Source: JBGSPQ01 sp041738505
GTDB lineage: Bacteria > Patescibacteriota > Gracilibacteria > UBA1369
Length of the DNA: 64,000 bases
Reading direction: 5' to 3'
NCBI GenBank assembly: GCA_041738505.1
Contig: JBGSPQ010000028.1
Coordinates: 1-64,000, forward strand
Part shown: positions 1 to 8,143 of the stretch, one piece after another
Layout: each line of letters begins with the position of its first letter
Numbering within the stretch: the first letter of the stretch is position 1
The notes under the pieces: model-generated
The model's database searches: none
What the model saw: the letters and a program-made list of their open reading frames with translations, nothing else
What the model was told of the DNA's origin: nothing
Program-made: the position numbers and the translations under genes

Positions 1-1
1 A

Positions 2-226
2 ATGCTGCCTTATTTTATTACTTATATCGCCAATTTTATGTTGAGTCTGGGCGGTATTATCGCCGTGTTGTTTATCGTCATCGGCGGTTATTATTATATT
101 TACGGAGGGGTTATGGATCAGAAAGAGAAGGGCAAGAAGACTGTCATTCACGCTTTAATGGGTCTTGTAGTTGGTATTTTGTCCTGGGTGATTGTTCAGG
201 TTATTATTACTGCGGTAACAAGTTAA
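2..226 (+). CDS. VirB2/TrbC-like two-TM membrane protein, probably 5'-truncated by the window edge
   Basis: The 74 visible residues form two hydrophobic helices (about 8-33 and 48-72) joined by a short charged loop, Asp-Gln-Lys-Glu-Lys-Gly-Lys-Lys. This is the shape of the C-terminal half of the VirB2/TrbC pilin-like proteins common in CPR bacteria. Those proteins usually carry an export signal and a loop before the helices, so the first in-frame ATG at base 2 is probably internal and the real start lies outside the window. A role as a type IV secretion or pilus subunit is family-based inference. The AI-2E-type permease begins 3 bases after the stop, so the two are probably cotranscribed. Confidence 0.5.
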   Translation: MLPYFITYIANFMLSLGGIIAVLFIVIGGYYYIYGGVMDQKEKGKKTVIHALMGLVVGILSWVIVQVIITAVTS

Positions 227-229
227 AAA

Positions 230-1420
230 ATGGCAAAAAAAATCAGCAATACGAAGAGAGAAAGATCAATTGGCAAGTTTACCGACGGTTTTGTAAAAAA
301 ATTAAAAAATTTTATTAAGTCCGATGATCGAGACAAGTTATCTGCCGTGGCAAAGCCGGCGGGTCTGAAATCGGAAAAGAACGAGAGTGTCACAATTGAT
401 TTTACACTGGTACATGTGGCGAAAATCACGGTTGTGATTCTGCTTTTGCTGGCGTTGTTCACTTTTTTACAGGAGATCAGCGGTATTTTGTTGATTTTCT
501 TTATTTCTTTTCTTTTGGCCGCGGCCGTTGATCCTTTGGTGGACAGATTGCAGAGATTGGGTTTGCCCCGTTCTCTGAGCATGATTTTGATATATATAGT
601 TTTGTTTCTTTTATTGGGATTGTTTGTCGGCAACGTGGTTTCACTGGTGGCCGACCAGGTTGCCGGAATAGCCACAAATGTTGGCATTTGGGTTAGCAGT
701 CTGCAAACAGACGGCCATATTACAATTCCGTCCGCTCAATATCTTCAGCCTTATCTTGATCAGTTTTTTGAGACCGTGGATGTCCAGACGGCGGCCTCGC
801 AGGTTCAAAATGCCCTCAATACTGTTAAGGACTGGTTGATAAATATTTCTATCGGCTTGTTTAATTTGATTATCGTACTTACTCTGACTTTTTTCATGAC
901 CGTCGAGGAAAAATCCATAGATAACTTTTTCCTTTCCATGTTTCCTTCGCGTCATGCCAAATACATTTCTTTAAAGAGTGAGGCGGTTAAGGATCAGATT
1001 GGGCTCTGGCTTCGCGGGCAGTTGTTTGTATCCATTGTGGCCGGTTTGTTGAGTTATATCGGGTTGGTTATTATGGGCGTTGATTACGCGCTGACTTTGT
1101 CTCTGATTGCAGGTATTTGTATGGTGGTTCCGGTGGTGGGAAGGTTTATAGCCTGGATGGTCGCTTTCCCGATTGTGTTTAATCAGTCCCCCATGCTGTC
1201 GCTATGGATGAGTATTTATTATCTGGCGATTCAACAGGTGGAAAATAATATCCTGGTGCCAAAAATAATGAATAAAGCGGTCGGCTTGAGTCCGATTATT
1301 ATTATTTTTGCGATGATGGTCGGTTTCAGGTATTTGGATATCATCGGATTGATTTTCTCCATACCGGTGGCGACCAGCGTTGCTTTGTTTTTAAAGGATT
1401 ATCAGCAGAAGGAAAAATAG
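230..1420 (+). CDS. AI-2E/PerM (UPF0118) family transporter
   Basis: A 396-residue polytopic membrane protein. A charged N-terminal tail of about 60 residues is followed by helices at about 64-120, a soluble middle part, and a block of helices at about 205-390. The order matches the AI-2E transporter/PerM family, whose members are proposed exporters of signalling molecules or ions; the substrate here cannot be inferred. The C-terminal part has the family's glycine- and proline-rich helices (for example GICMVVPVVGRFIAW). The start sits 3 bases after the preceding stop. The 3' end overlaps the oppositely oriented glycosyltransferase by 80 bases, an unusually long convergent overlap. Confidence 0.85.
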   Translation: MAKKISNTKRERSIGKFTDGFVKKLKNFIKSDDRDKLSAVAKPAGLKSEKNESVTIDFTLVHVAKITVVILLLLALFTFLQEISGILLIFFISFLLAAAVDPLVDRLQRLGLPRSLSMILIYIVLFLLLGLFVGNVVSLVADQVAGIATNVGIWVSSLQTDGHITIPSAQYLQPYLDQFFETVDVQTAASQVQNALNTVKDWLINISIGLFNLIIVLTLTFFMTVEEKSIDNFFLSMFPSRHAKYISLKSEAVKDQIGLWLRGQLFVSIVAGLLSYIGLVIMGVDYALTLSLIAGICMVVPVVGRFIAWMVAFPIVFNQSPMLSLWMSIYYLAIQQVENNILVPKIMNKAVGLSPIIIIFAMMVGFRYLDIIGLIFSIPVATSVALFLKDYQQKEK

Positions 1421-2546
1421 CTTCAAATAGCCTGAGTGTTTTTTTAGAGCAGATTTTCCAGTCAAAAAGGTTATTTCTGTTCGACATGGCTTTAATAAGG
1501 CGGGCTCTTTGGTCGGGTTGAACTATTTTTTGCATCGCATCAGATATTTCAATGTAGTTATCGGGATTGATCAACAGTGCCGCGTCACCCGAAATTTCGG
1601 GCATCGAGCTGATATTGGAAGTGATTACGGGTGTATCGCATTTCATCGCTTCCACAATAGGTAAACCGAATCCTTCAAAATATGATGGATAAATTAAGGC
1701 CGCCGCCTTTTTGTACAGTACGGGCTTTTCTTCTTCGCTTACAAATCCGGTGTAAATAATATCCATGTCGCGGGGTAATACCATTTTGTTAAATATGTTT
1801 TGATTCATTGTGCCGCAAACAACCAGTTTATGACCGGACTCCGATTTTTTATAATGTTGAAAGGCTTTAACAAGGTTGGCCAGATTTTTTCTGGGTTCCA
1901 GTGTGGCGAAAAACAGAAAATATTTTTTGGGCAGATTGAATTTCAGGGATACTTTTTGTGTGAATTCGGCAGTAACCCCGGCGCATAAATCATCATTGGC
2001 GCCTTCATATATTACTGTGATTTTGTCCGGTTTGGTTTTGAATGTCTTATTAAGGTCGGTGGCGGTGTATTTTGATACCGCGATAAGTTTTGTTGCTTCA
2101 TGGATTTCTTTTTTTGGCCTGATATATATGTACCATAAGCGTGTTTTTAGCGAAAAGAACTGTGGAAAATGAATAAAGGACAGATCGTGAATGGTGATTA
2201 TTTTCTTTGTTTTTTTTGTAACCGGTGCCGGTCGCAGATCGGGTATAAAAAAAATGTCCGGTGTCAGTCCGGTCTTTTTCTTGATTATGTTATCGAGTTT
2301 TGGATATCTGAAAATTGACAGGCCGAGGTTAAAAATTTTGTTCGGAATGCGTGTTTGGACTTTTATATAGTTCTTGTTTTTAAAGTGAGAGAAGATTTGC
2401 TCGCTATTTTTAAAAGAGTTTACGTATAAAACGTAGGTGTTTTTTGTATCCTTTTTTAAAAGGTTATTGAGAAGATTTATCGTATAAACTTCAACGCCGC
2501 TTATGGCATTGCTGGTAAGGGCGCGTAAATCTACGGCGATAATCAT
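1341..2546 (-). CDS. GT4-family glycosyltransferase
   Basis: A 401-residue GT-B fold glycosyltransferase of the GT4 (glycosyltransferase group 1) type. The N-terminal Rossmann half starts at residue 1, and the C-terminal donor-binding half carries the family E-x7-E element within EGFGLPIVEAM. Donor and acceptor sugars cannot be read from sequence. It is the last gene of a minus-strand run with a Wzz-like protein and a second GT4 enzyme, which points to synthesis of a surface polysaccharide or glycoprotein glycan at the cytoplasmic membrane. Its start overlaps the stop of the Wzz-like gene by one base. About 26 C-terminal residues, rich in Lys, Arg and Trp, are encoded inside the end of the opposing permease gene and lie beyond the usual GT4 core. 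Confidence 0.85.
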   Translation of the reverse strand: MIIAVDLRALTSNAISGVEVYTINLLNNLLKKDTKNTYVLYVNSFKNSEQIFSHFKNKNYIKVQTRIPNKIFNLGLSIFRYPKLDNIIKKKTGLTPDIFFIPDLRPAPVTKKTKKIITIHDLSFIHFPQFFSLKTRLWYIYIRPKKEIHEATKLIAVSKYTATDLNKTFKTKPDKITVIYEGANDDLCAGVTAEFTQKVSLKFNLPKKYFLFFATLEPRKNLANLVKAFQHYKKSESGHKLVVCGTMNQNIFNKMVLPRDMDIIYTGFVSEEEKPVLYKKAAALIYPSYFEGFGLPIVEAMKCDTPVITSNISSMPEISGDAALLINPDNYIEISDAMQKIVQPDQRARLIKAMSNRNNLFDWKICSKKTLRLFEAIFPSADNPLKTKQRWSPPVWRKSIR

Positions 2547-3505
2547 TATTCCTGGATCACCAATAAGTAGTTTTCGGGCAGAAGAGCTTTAATTCTAAAA
2601 AGATTCTGATATCCGGTTTTTCCCGGTTTCACAAAAAGGATGGGTATTCGGTTTGATTCGCTGGTGATTTTTTCCGGTGTTTTGATGAAATTGACGGCAT
2701 GAACATCTTTCTTCTTCAAACTTTCAATGGTTTTGTTTTGATGTTTTGTGCTTGCATCCCAGGTAAATATCAATAAATATTTTTTTGTGTGAATGTTGTC
2801 CAGAAAGACGTTCAGATACTTGAAAGTGTCTGTGTTATAGAAATGAAATGGGATTATTTCAGCCGCTTTTTTGTTTAGAATATCTTCGGCGTGCAGTGGA
2901 CTTAATATTTTACCGGTCAGGTATTCATATAAATATGATAATCCGATGCCGGCGCATAAGCCCAGTATCAGAGCGAACAATAGTAAAAAGTTTAATTTGG
3001 ACGCGGACTCGGTAAAATATGTTTCGTGTGAAGCGATTGCAAAGTCGGTGTCCGAAGTTTGGTTGTATTTATGAATGGCGCTTTCAAGGACGGATATTGT
3101 GGCATTGGAGATGTTTTGCACTCTGTCTTGTCCATCAACATGGAAATTGATGACAAGGTTTTGTTTTTCCTGTCTTTCCGCCGAAATGGTAAAATCTTCT
3201 GCCATAATGAGAATGAAACGGTTTAGTTCCGATTCTCGTATTGATTTCAGGAATGCGGGATTTTTAAACCAGCCCTGAACGGTTTCGGTAAAGTGGTCGG
3301 CCGCACGGACGTCGTCATAAGAGGTAGCAAGTTGAGAAGATGTGTTTTCGCTTTTGACCGTGATTGTTGTAAAAACGGTTGCGTCGTAGCCTGTGGCAAG
3401 GAAACTTTTTCCAAAAAACAGTGCGCACAAAATTGTTACCACGATTACTGCCGTTATAGGCAGAAGGTGTCTTAAAATTAATTTCAGGTGTGATTTAAAG
3501 TCCAT
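2546..3505 (-). CDS. Wzz-like polysaccharide chain-length protein with degenerate cytoplasmic domain
   Basis: A 319-residue protein with one transmembrane helix near residues 12-35, an extracytoplasmic segment of about 140 residues, and a second helix at about 172-195. This is the layout of Wzz/polysaccharide co-polymerase proteins that set glycan chain length. After the second helix is a cytoplasmic region of about 120 residues with alternating strands and helices ending in PILFVKPGKTGYQNLF. It resembles the last part of a bacterial tyrosine kinase ATPase domain but has no visible Walker A loop. The gene lies between two GT4 glycosyltransferases. Wzz-like is well supported by topology and context; the decayed-kinase reading is tentative. 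Confidence 0.65.
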   Translation of the reverse strand: MDFKSHLKLILRHLLPITAVIVVTILCALFFGKSFLATGYDATVFTTITVKSENTSSQLATSYDDVRAADHFTETVQGWFKNPAFLKSIRESELNRFILIMAEDFTISAERQEKQNLVINFHVDGQDRVQNISNATISVLESAIHKYNQTSDTDFAIASHETYFTESASKLNFLLLFALILGLCAGIGLSYLYEYLTGKILSPLHAEDILNKKAAEIIPFHFYNTDTFKYLNVFLDNIHTKKYLLIFTWDASTKHQNKTIESLKKKDVHAVNFIKTPEKITSESNRIPILFVKPGKTGYQNLFRIKALLPENYLLVIQE

Positions 3506-3514
3506 GTGCTTGGT

Positions 3515-4636
3515 TTAAATGATTGTTTCCTCGCGCCAACTTTTCCATTTTTTTTCAATATAGTCCAGAATTTTTTCTTTAAAGATGTCGTGGGAAAAAG
3601 TTTCGGCGTGTGACCTGATGTTCTTGTGGTTAAATCTGATGTTTTCAAATTCAGAAACGGCTTGTTTGATTGCATCCGCGGATTGTTCATTAAAGAACAA
3701 TCCGGTTTTTTTGTTTACCACCGTTTCCAGGGCTCCACCCTTGCCGTAAGCGATAACCGGGCACCCGCAGGCCATTGCCTCCAGGGGTATTATTCCAAAG
3801 TCTTCTATTTGCGGAAAAACCAGGGCTTTGGCCGATCTGTAAAGATTTAGCAGTTCTTCGTCGGTGACATAGTCCAGAAATTCTATATTGTCCGAGGCGA
3901 TTTTTTGCAGTTCGGTTTTTGATACTCCGGTGCCGGCGATTTTTAAGGGCAATTTAAGCTCGTTGAAGGCTTTGATTATCAGGTCAAATTTTTTATATGG
4001 AGTGAGGCGGCCCGCCGCCAGATAAAACTGCTGTCGTTCTTGTCCCGGAGAGAATTTTTCAATATCGACAAACGGGTGGATTACAGCGGCGGGCCTTCGG
4101 TAATACTTAAAAATCCTGTTTCTGACATAATCCGAATTGGTAATAAAATAGTCCACTCTGTCGGCGCTCAAGCGGTCCCACATGCGCAGCTTATGAATCA
4201 AAAATGGCGCCGTTTTTTTAACCAGCGGATTGATGTTGTACTCTTTTATGTAATTCACACTGTTTTCCCAGGCGTATCGCATAGGAGAATGGCAGTAGCA
4301 GATATGCAATGTGGCGGGGTTGGTGATAACTCCCTTGGCGCACGAATGTGAACTGGAAAGTACAATATCATAGCCGTCCAGGTTAAATTTTTCAAAAGCG
4401 CCGGGCATCAAACCTAAAAAAAGCTGATGTCTGCCGGAAGCTCCGGGTATTTTCTGCAGGCCGGAAGTAATAATCCGTGCGTTTTCAAAACCTTTTGTTC
4501 TTTTCCGGTTATATAGAGAAGTGTAGATTGGGGCATTCGGGAACAGTTCATGCATTGCAAGAATAACTTTTTCCGCTCCGCCCATATTGGTCAACCAGTC
4601 ACAAACAATGGCTACTTTGAGTTGTTTTAGATTCAT
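3515..4636 (-). CDS. GT4-family glycosyltransferase (WbaZ-like)
   Basis: A 373-residue GT4 glycosyltransferase. The N-terminus (VAIVCDWLTNMGGAEKV) is the glycine-rich acceptor-side loop typical of WbaZ-type mannosyltransferases. The C-terminal half has AAGRLTPYKKFDLIIKAF and EDFGIIPLEAMACGCPVIA, the donor-binding segment with the E-x7-E pattern. It probably adds a hexose to a lipid-linked glycan in the cytoplasm; sugar specificity is unknown. It lies 9 bases upstream of the Wzz-like gene and 54 bases downstream of the PrsW-like gene, so it could be transcribed with either. Confidence 0.87.
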   Translation of the reverse strand: MNLKQLKVAIVCDWLTNMGGAEKVILAMHELFPNAPIYTSLYNRKRTKGFENARIITSGLQKIPGASGRHQLFLGLMPGAFEKFNLDGYDIVLSSSHSCAKGVITNPATLHICYCHSPMRYAWENSVNYIKEYNINPLVKKTAPFLIHKLRMWDRLSADRVDYFITNSDYVRNRIFKYYRRPAAVIHPFVDIEKFSPGQERQQFYLAAGRLTPYKKFDLIIKAFNELKLPLKIAGTGVSKTELQKIASDNIEFLDYVTDEELLNLYRSAKALVFPQIEDFGIIPLEAMACGCPVIAYGKGGALETVVNKKTGLFFNEQSADAIKQAVSEFENIRFNHKNIRSHAETFSHDIFKEKILDYIEKKWKSWREETII

Positions 4637-4690
4637 TGAAAAAGCGGGTATATCCCCAATAATATACGTTATTTTCGTTTTAAAGGTAAG

Positions 4691-5896
4691 TTATATTTCC
4701 AGGTTGTAACTGGACGTGTCTTCTTTTGGTGGCGTTTGAATGTCGCTTTCTTTTGGTGACGCGGTTATTTGCGGTTTAAAGGGCAATTGTTTCAGATTTT
4801 TTTCTCTCAAAGCTTTCTCTTTGATCATATCATCCATTGTTTTTTCATTCTCTTTTTTATCCGGGAACATTTGTTTTAGAACTTTTCCGTAAGCCGAAGT
4901 ATTATCAATTTTATCCATGGCTTTGGCCTTGAATAGTTGCACAACTTTATTGTCAGGATCTCTTTCCAGCAGACGTTGGCAAATATGAATCACATCCACA
5001 TATTTCTTATTATTAAACCACATTCCAAGAAGTTCAACAACCACGTCGCTATCATTTTTGTGCATTGAAGATGTGATGTTGTCAGCGTTGGTGACAAGTA
5101 TCAATTGGCCGGTTTTTTGGGAAAGTTTGTGTTGGAGAAAAGCAAAACCAATCACAACGTATATAACCACCGGCAAAATAAGGTTGAATTGTAAGAGCAG
5201 GTTAAATAATGCATGAAGGATGATTGCCAATATGAGCCCCTTTAAAATCATGATTTGTTTGTAGGCGTGAATTTTGGACATTCCCAGCATTCTGGCGACA
5301 AACGCGGGATATTTTTTGTGTTTGCCCGTCCATTCCTCCTGCTCAACAATATTGATGGCAAATTTGGCTATTCCGTAATAATAACCGAATATGCCCGAAA
5401 ATAACATGTGGGCGGTGGTGGTAAATATTGAGCGGAAAAGGTAGGCGACAATCAGCTGTTGCACTCCAAGTTGCGTATAAATGTTCACTATATAAAAAAT
5501 ATTTTCGGCAAACGCAAAGCCGAGCGCGGCCACAAGGCTGTACCTGATTGAGTCGTTAATGGTGTGAATAAGCAGAAATTTGCGATCAACCCATCTTATT
5601 AACGCCTGTTTCACGATTTCTTCCACAATTCCAACCGAAATGAACAGGAGTACGTAGTTGAGGTTTTGGTCATGAATGGCACTTTGCAGAAATGAAAGGA
5701 TGTCAAACTGGGGAAAAATATTCAGAAAATAGTGCAGCAAAAAGACCGGGACAACCGAAAAAATGCTCCCCATAAAGATAATCACCTGTATCCCCCGCCT
5801 CTTGGTTTTCTTAAAAAGCAGCGTAAGCCATATCACCGCCGGTATAAGGGCAAGAATTACTGCGATTGCATATAGAGTGATTGGGGTTTCCGCCAT
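4691..5896 (-). CDS. PrsW-type intramembrane metalloprotease
   Basis: A 401-residue membrane protein with at least seven helices in the first 260 residues and a soluble tail of about 140 residues. The PrsW (M82) signatures are present: the EE pair at 92-93 in VEEIVKQ, Glu131 in FAFAENIFY, His163 and His228. In Bacillus subtilis PrsW cuts the anti-sigma factor RsiW. Here the gene lies directly downstream of a STAS protein and an RsbW-like ATPase, so a role in the same signalling chain is an attractive inference. The tail has a TPR-like segment (ICQRLLERDPDNKVVQLFKAK) and ends in a polar, proline-rich stretch not needed for protease activity. Confidence 0.8.
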   Translation of the reverse strand: MAETPITLYAIAVILALIPAVIWLTLLFKKTKRRGIQVIIFMGSIFSVVPVFLLHYFLNIFPQFDILSFLQSAIHDQNLNYVLLFISVGIVEEIVKQALIRWVDRKFLLIHTINDSIRYSLVAALGFAFAENIFYIVNIYTQLGVQQLIVAYLFRSIFTTTAHMLFSGIFGYYYGIAKFAINIVEQEEWTGKHKKYPAFVARMLGMSKIHAYKQIMILKGLILAIILHALFNLLLQFNLILPVVIYVVIGFAFLQHKLSQKTGQLILVTNADNITSSMHKNDSDVVVELLGMWFNNKKYVDVIHICQRLLERDPDNKVVQLFKAKAMDKIDNTSAYGKVLKQMFPDKKENEKTMDDMIKEKALREKNLKQLPFKPQITASPKESDIQTPPKEDTSSYNLEI

Positions 5897-5924
5897 TTGA
5901 AGGTACGAATTTCAATTTGTTTTC

Positions 5925-6311
5925 CTAGGCCTCGCCACCCTGCTGTAACAGCGCGAACTTGGCTTCATCCAATGTTGCGTAGCAATTGATAAGCTGCGTA
6001 AGTCCCACAACCTGAAGGATATCCAAAATGTTGCTTCTTGTTTTTGCTATGACGATTTTCCCGTTCCCTTCTGATATTTTGCCGTACCAGTCTGTCAGGT
6101 AGCCGATTGATTTGCTGTTCATATATTCAAGTTCTTCAAAATCAAAAAGCAAATACAGGTTGGCTGGAAACTGTTCTATAAGCTGATAGATTGATTTTGC
6201 TTTTTCATCAACATTGCTTTCATCAAGCTGTCCCTGAAATTTGACCAGTTTTGCATGCAGGTCTCCCGCAGTTACCGGAATATCTTCAATTGTTATATTT
6301 GCTTCTGTCAT
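5925..6311 (-). CDS. STAS-domain anti-sigma-factor antagonist-like protein
   Basis: A 128-residue single STAS domain. The phosphorylation loop reads YMNSKSIGYL; Ser66 occupies the place of the first Ser in the SpoIIAA/RsbV loop, while the next position is Lys67 rather than Ser or Thr. It probably binds the RsbW-like ATPase encoded just upstream (35-base gap) and is released by phosphorylation, as in Rsb partner switching; this is family-based. The target regulated by the pair is unknown and no alternative sigma factor with region 2 is in the window. A second STAS gene lies about 6 kb away beside a SpoIIE-type phosphatase. Confidence 0.85.
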   Translation of the reverse strand: MTEANITIEDIPVTAGDLHAKLVKFQGQLDESNVDEKAKSIYQLIEQFPANLYLLFDFEELEYMNSKSIGYLTDWYGKISEGNGKIVIAKTRSNILDILQVVGLTQLINCYATLDEAKFALLQQGGEA

Positions 6312-6346
6312 TTTTTTGATTGGTTATTATTATTTATTGTTTTTTA

Positions 6347-6934
6347 TTATTGAAGCACAAGGTGAGCGGGACTTTCAAGAACTTTTGACATCTCAATCTC
6401 AAGTTGGGGGTCTTTTAGGAACTTTTTAATTCTAACCTGTAGTCCCCCTTCGGGCAAATCCATAAATTCCAAAGCATCGGTCCACTCAAACACTATCTTG
6501 GACAGTCCCCTTCCTCTGATCCCGGTGTGAACATAGCTGGGGTTTGTTCTTTCTTTGACCAGTCTGTCCAGTTCGGTAGCGGATATTTTGCTTTTACCCG
6601 TACCCGAATCCTGCACAATGATTTCTATGCTTTCGTGCGGATTATTGATAAATGTTATTTTGATCTCCTCTCCCGGGCTGGATCCATGCTCAATGGCATT
6701 GTTGCAAAGCTCATCCACCACGGACTGGAATCTAAAAGCCCATTGCTCGGAAAATTCGGTCATGTTTCTGATCAGGCCCAGGGTAAAATCACGTATTCCG
6801 GACACAAAATATGCGTTGGTGGGCAGCGTTATTGTTATTTTCATGGGTTTGACCACAGCCGTATTTTGGCTGTTTACCGCCGTATTTTGTACTGCCATTT
6901 GTTGTATGCCGGACAGATCTATGTTTTCGGGCAT
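6347..6934 (-). CDS. RsbW-like HATPase (anti-sigma factor serine kinase type)
   Basis: From the ATG at 6934 this is a 195-residue protein with a GHKL ATPase domain at about 45-172. The N box is VVDELCNNAIEHG (about 72-84), the G1 box is DSGTGK (109-114) and the G2 loop is IRGRGLSKI. This is the RsbW/SpoIIAB type that phosphorylates a STAS partner on serine. The first 35 residues are low-complexity and Gln/Asn/Val-rich. An upstream in-frame start at 7024 would run inside the chorismate mutase gene, so I prefer 6934, which leaves a 28-base gap. The partner is probably the STAS protein downstream. Confidence 0.8.
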   Translation of the reverse strand: MPENIDLSGIQQMAVQNTAVNSQNTAVVKPMKITITLPTNAYFVSGIRDFTLGLIRNMTEFSEQWAFRFQSVVDELCNNAIEHGSSPGEEIKITFINNPHESIEIIVQDSGTGKSKISATELDRLVKERTNPSYVHTGIRGRGLSKIVFEWTDALEFMDLPEGGLQVRIKKFLKDPQLEIEMSKVLESPAHLVLQ

Positions 6935-6962
6935 GTAAATACTTTTAAATCCATATAGTTTA

Positions 6963-7274
6963 TCATTTATGCCGATTTTTGTCAAAGACCGCGGGGGTGC
7001 CGGATATCTTTTTTTGAGCCGCAACAGAATATTTAAAAATTATCCTGAAAAGTTTTTTTATTTGATGCTTTTCAAGGTTGTTTTTCTCACCCATTTGACA
7101 TCTTTCTTCCAAGGCCGCTTTTTCCCGTTGGCTATCCCGTATTTTTATCCCGTTCAGTGATTTGATTTTTCCGATTTCTAGAATAAGTAATTGTCTTTCC
7201 GCCAATAGGGAAATGATTTTTTGGTCAATTTTGTCTATTTTTGATCTTAATCCGTTCAGGGGCGGGTTATGCAT
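6963..7274 (-). CDS. AroQ-type chorismate mutase domain protein
   Basis: A 103-residue all-helical protein that matches the AroQ (CM_2) fold. It has LRSKIDKIDQKIISLLAERQ at the N-terminus, with the conserved Arg and Asp, followed by a Lys-rich second helix and Arg-Glu residues near 50 in IRDSQREKAALEE. Chorismate mutase converts chorismate to prephenate for phenylalanine and tyrosine synthesis. No other shikimate or aromatic gene is in the window. The gene is first in the minus-strand run leading to the ATPase, STAS and PrsW genes. Activity is plausible, but a repurposed helical domain cannot be excluded. Confidence 0.7.
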   Translation of the reverse strand: MHNPPLNGLRSKIDKIDQKIISLLAERQLLILEIGKIKSLNGIKIRDSQREKAALEERCQMGEKNNLEKHQIKKLFRIIFKYSVAAQKKISGTPAVFDKNRHK

Positions 7275-7300
7275 ATTTGTTTTAAAATTGGATTTTCTTT

Positions 7301-7329
7301 AGCATATTAGCAAATTGGCTTGATTTCAA
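7301..7329 (-). promoter_or_regulatory. putative sigma-70 promoter of the chorismate mutase-ATPase-STAS-PrsW run
   Basis: On the minus strand TTGAAA (7324-7329) and TATGCT (7301-7306) are separated by 17 bases. Transcription would start about 20 bases before the ATG at 7274. The -35 box lies in a short inverted repeat, GCTTGA/TCAAGC, at 7318-7331. The -10 box matches only four of six consensus bases. Confidence 0.3.
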
Positions 7330-7381
7330 GCATGTCTTGTATTAAAGTTTCGGTGCTTTTTTAATTCTGTTTGTCTTTTGA

Positions 7382-7428
7382 TTATGCGGTCCTCCCCGTT
7401 TTCGGGGCAAAGCATAAGTTGATGGAGG
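7382..7428 (+). promoter_or_regulatory. structured leader upstream of rpsB
   Basis: A two-part hairpin lies 22-69 bases before the rpsB start. The outer stem TTATGC (7382-7387) pairs with GCATAA (7412-7417). An internal loop follows, then the inner stem CCCCG (7394-7398) pairs with CGGGG (7403-7407) around a TTTT loop. CCTCC (7391-7395) could instead pair with GGAGG (7424-7428), giving two competing folds. Ribosomal protein S2 operons in several bacteria have autoregulatory leaders, so feedback control by S2 is a reasonable inference. No uridine run follows, which argues against a simple terminator. Confidence 0.45.
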
Positions 7429-7450
7429 CAAGCTATAACCCAAAGGAAAT

Positions 7451-8134
7451 ATGGCTAAAGATCAATTGCAGGAAATGCTTGAGAGTGCGGTTCATTTTGG
7501 ACACAAGCCCACAAAGTGGAATCCAAGGATGAAAAAATATATATATGGCGTCAATAACGGCGTACATGTTATTGATTTGCAGAAATCGGCAGACTGTCTG
7601 TCAAAAGCCGGAGAATATTTAAAGAGGGAGACCATGAATGGAAAGAGGGTGCTTTTGGTAAGCACGAAACCTCAGGCAACAAAGCTAATACTGGAAACTG
7701 CGCGTGAGACCGGTATGCCGTATGTGGTAAATAAATGGATGGGAGGTTTGTTGACGAATTTCAGTACAATCAAGAGAAGAATTCAGTATTATAAGAAATT
7801 GAAGGAGGAAGAAAGAACCGGTGATTTTGATAAATATACAAAGAAGGAGGCATCTCAGTTGAAGAAGGTAATGGTTAAGCTTGAATCGGCTCTGGGCGGG
7901 GTGATAGACATGGATAGATTACCCGATATTGTGTTTGTCGCCGACGTTGTCAGGGACCATATTGCTGTTAATGAAGCCAATAAGCTTAATATTCCGGTTG
8001 TTGGTATCGCGGATACCAATGCCGATCCCGATAAGTTGAAGTTTCCGATTCCGGGTAATGATGACGCGATTAAATCGCTGACTTATTTAATAGGTGAGGT
8101 AAAAAAATCAATAGCTGTAAGGAATAAACAGTAA
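7451..8134 (+). CDS. rpsB: 30S ribosomal protein S2
   Basis: A 227-residue protein that aligns over its whole length with bacterial S2. It has the N-terminal LESAVHFGHKPTKWNPRMKKYI, the coiled-coil insertion around residues 105-150, and the C-terminal PVVGIADTNADPDKLKFPIPGNDDAIKS. S2 binds the 30S head-body junction together with S1. The ATG follows an AAAGGA Shine-Dalgarno-like element at 7441-7446. As in most bacteria the gene is followed by tsf, but here a membrane-protein gene sits between them. A structured leader precedes it. Confidence 0.98.
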   Translation: MAKDQLQEMLESAVHFGHKPTKWNPRMKKYIYGVNNGVHVIDLQKSADCLSKAGEYLKRETMNGKRVLLVSTKPQATKLILETARETGMPYVVNKWMGGLLTNFSTIKRRIQYYKKLKEEERTGDFDKYTKKEASQLKKVMVKLESALGGVIDMDRLPDIVFVADVVRDHIAVNEANKLNIPVVGIADTNADPDKLKFPIPGNDDAIKSLTYLIGEVKKSIAVRNKQ

Positions 8135-8143
8135 TTAATACAT

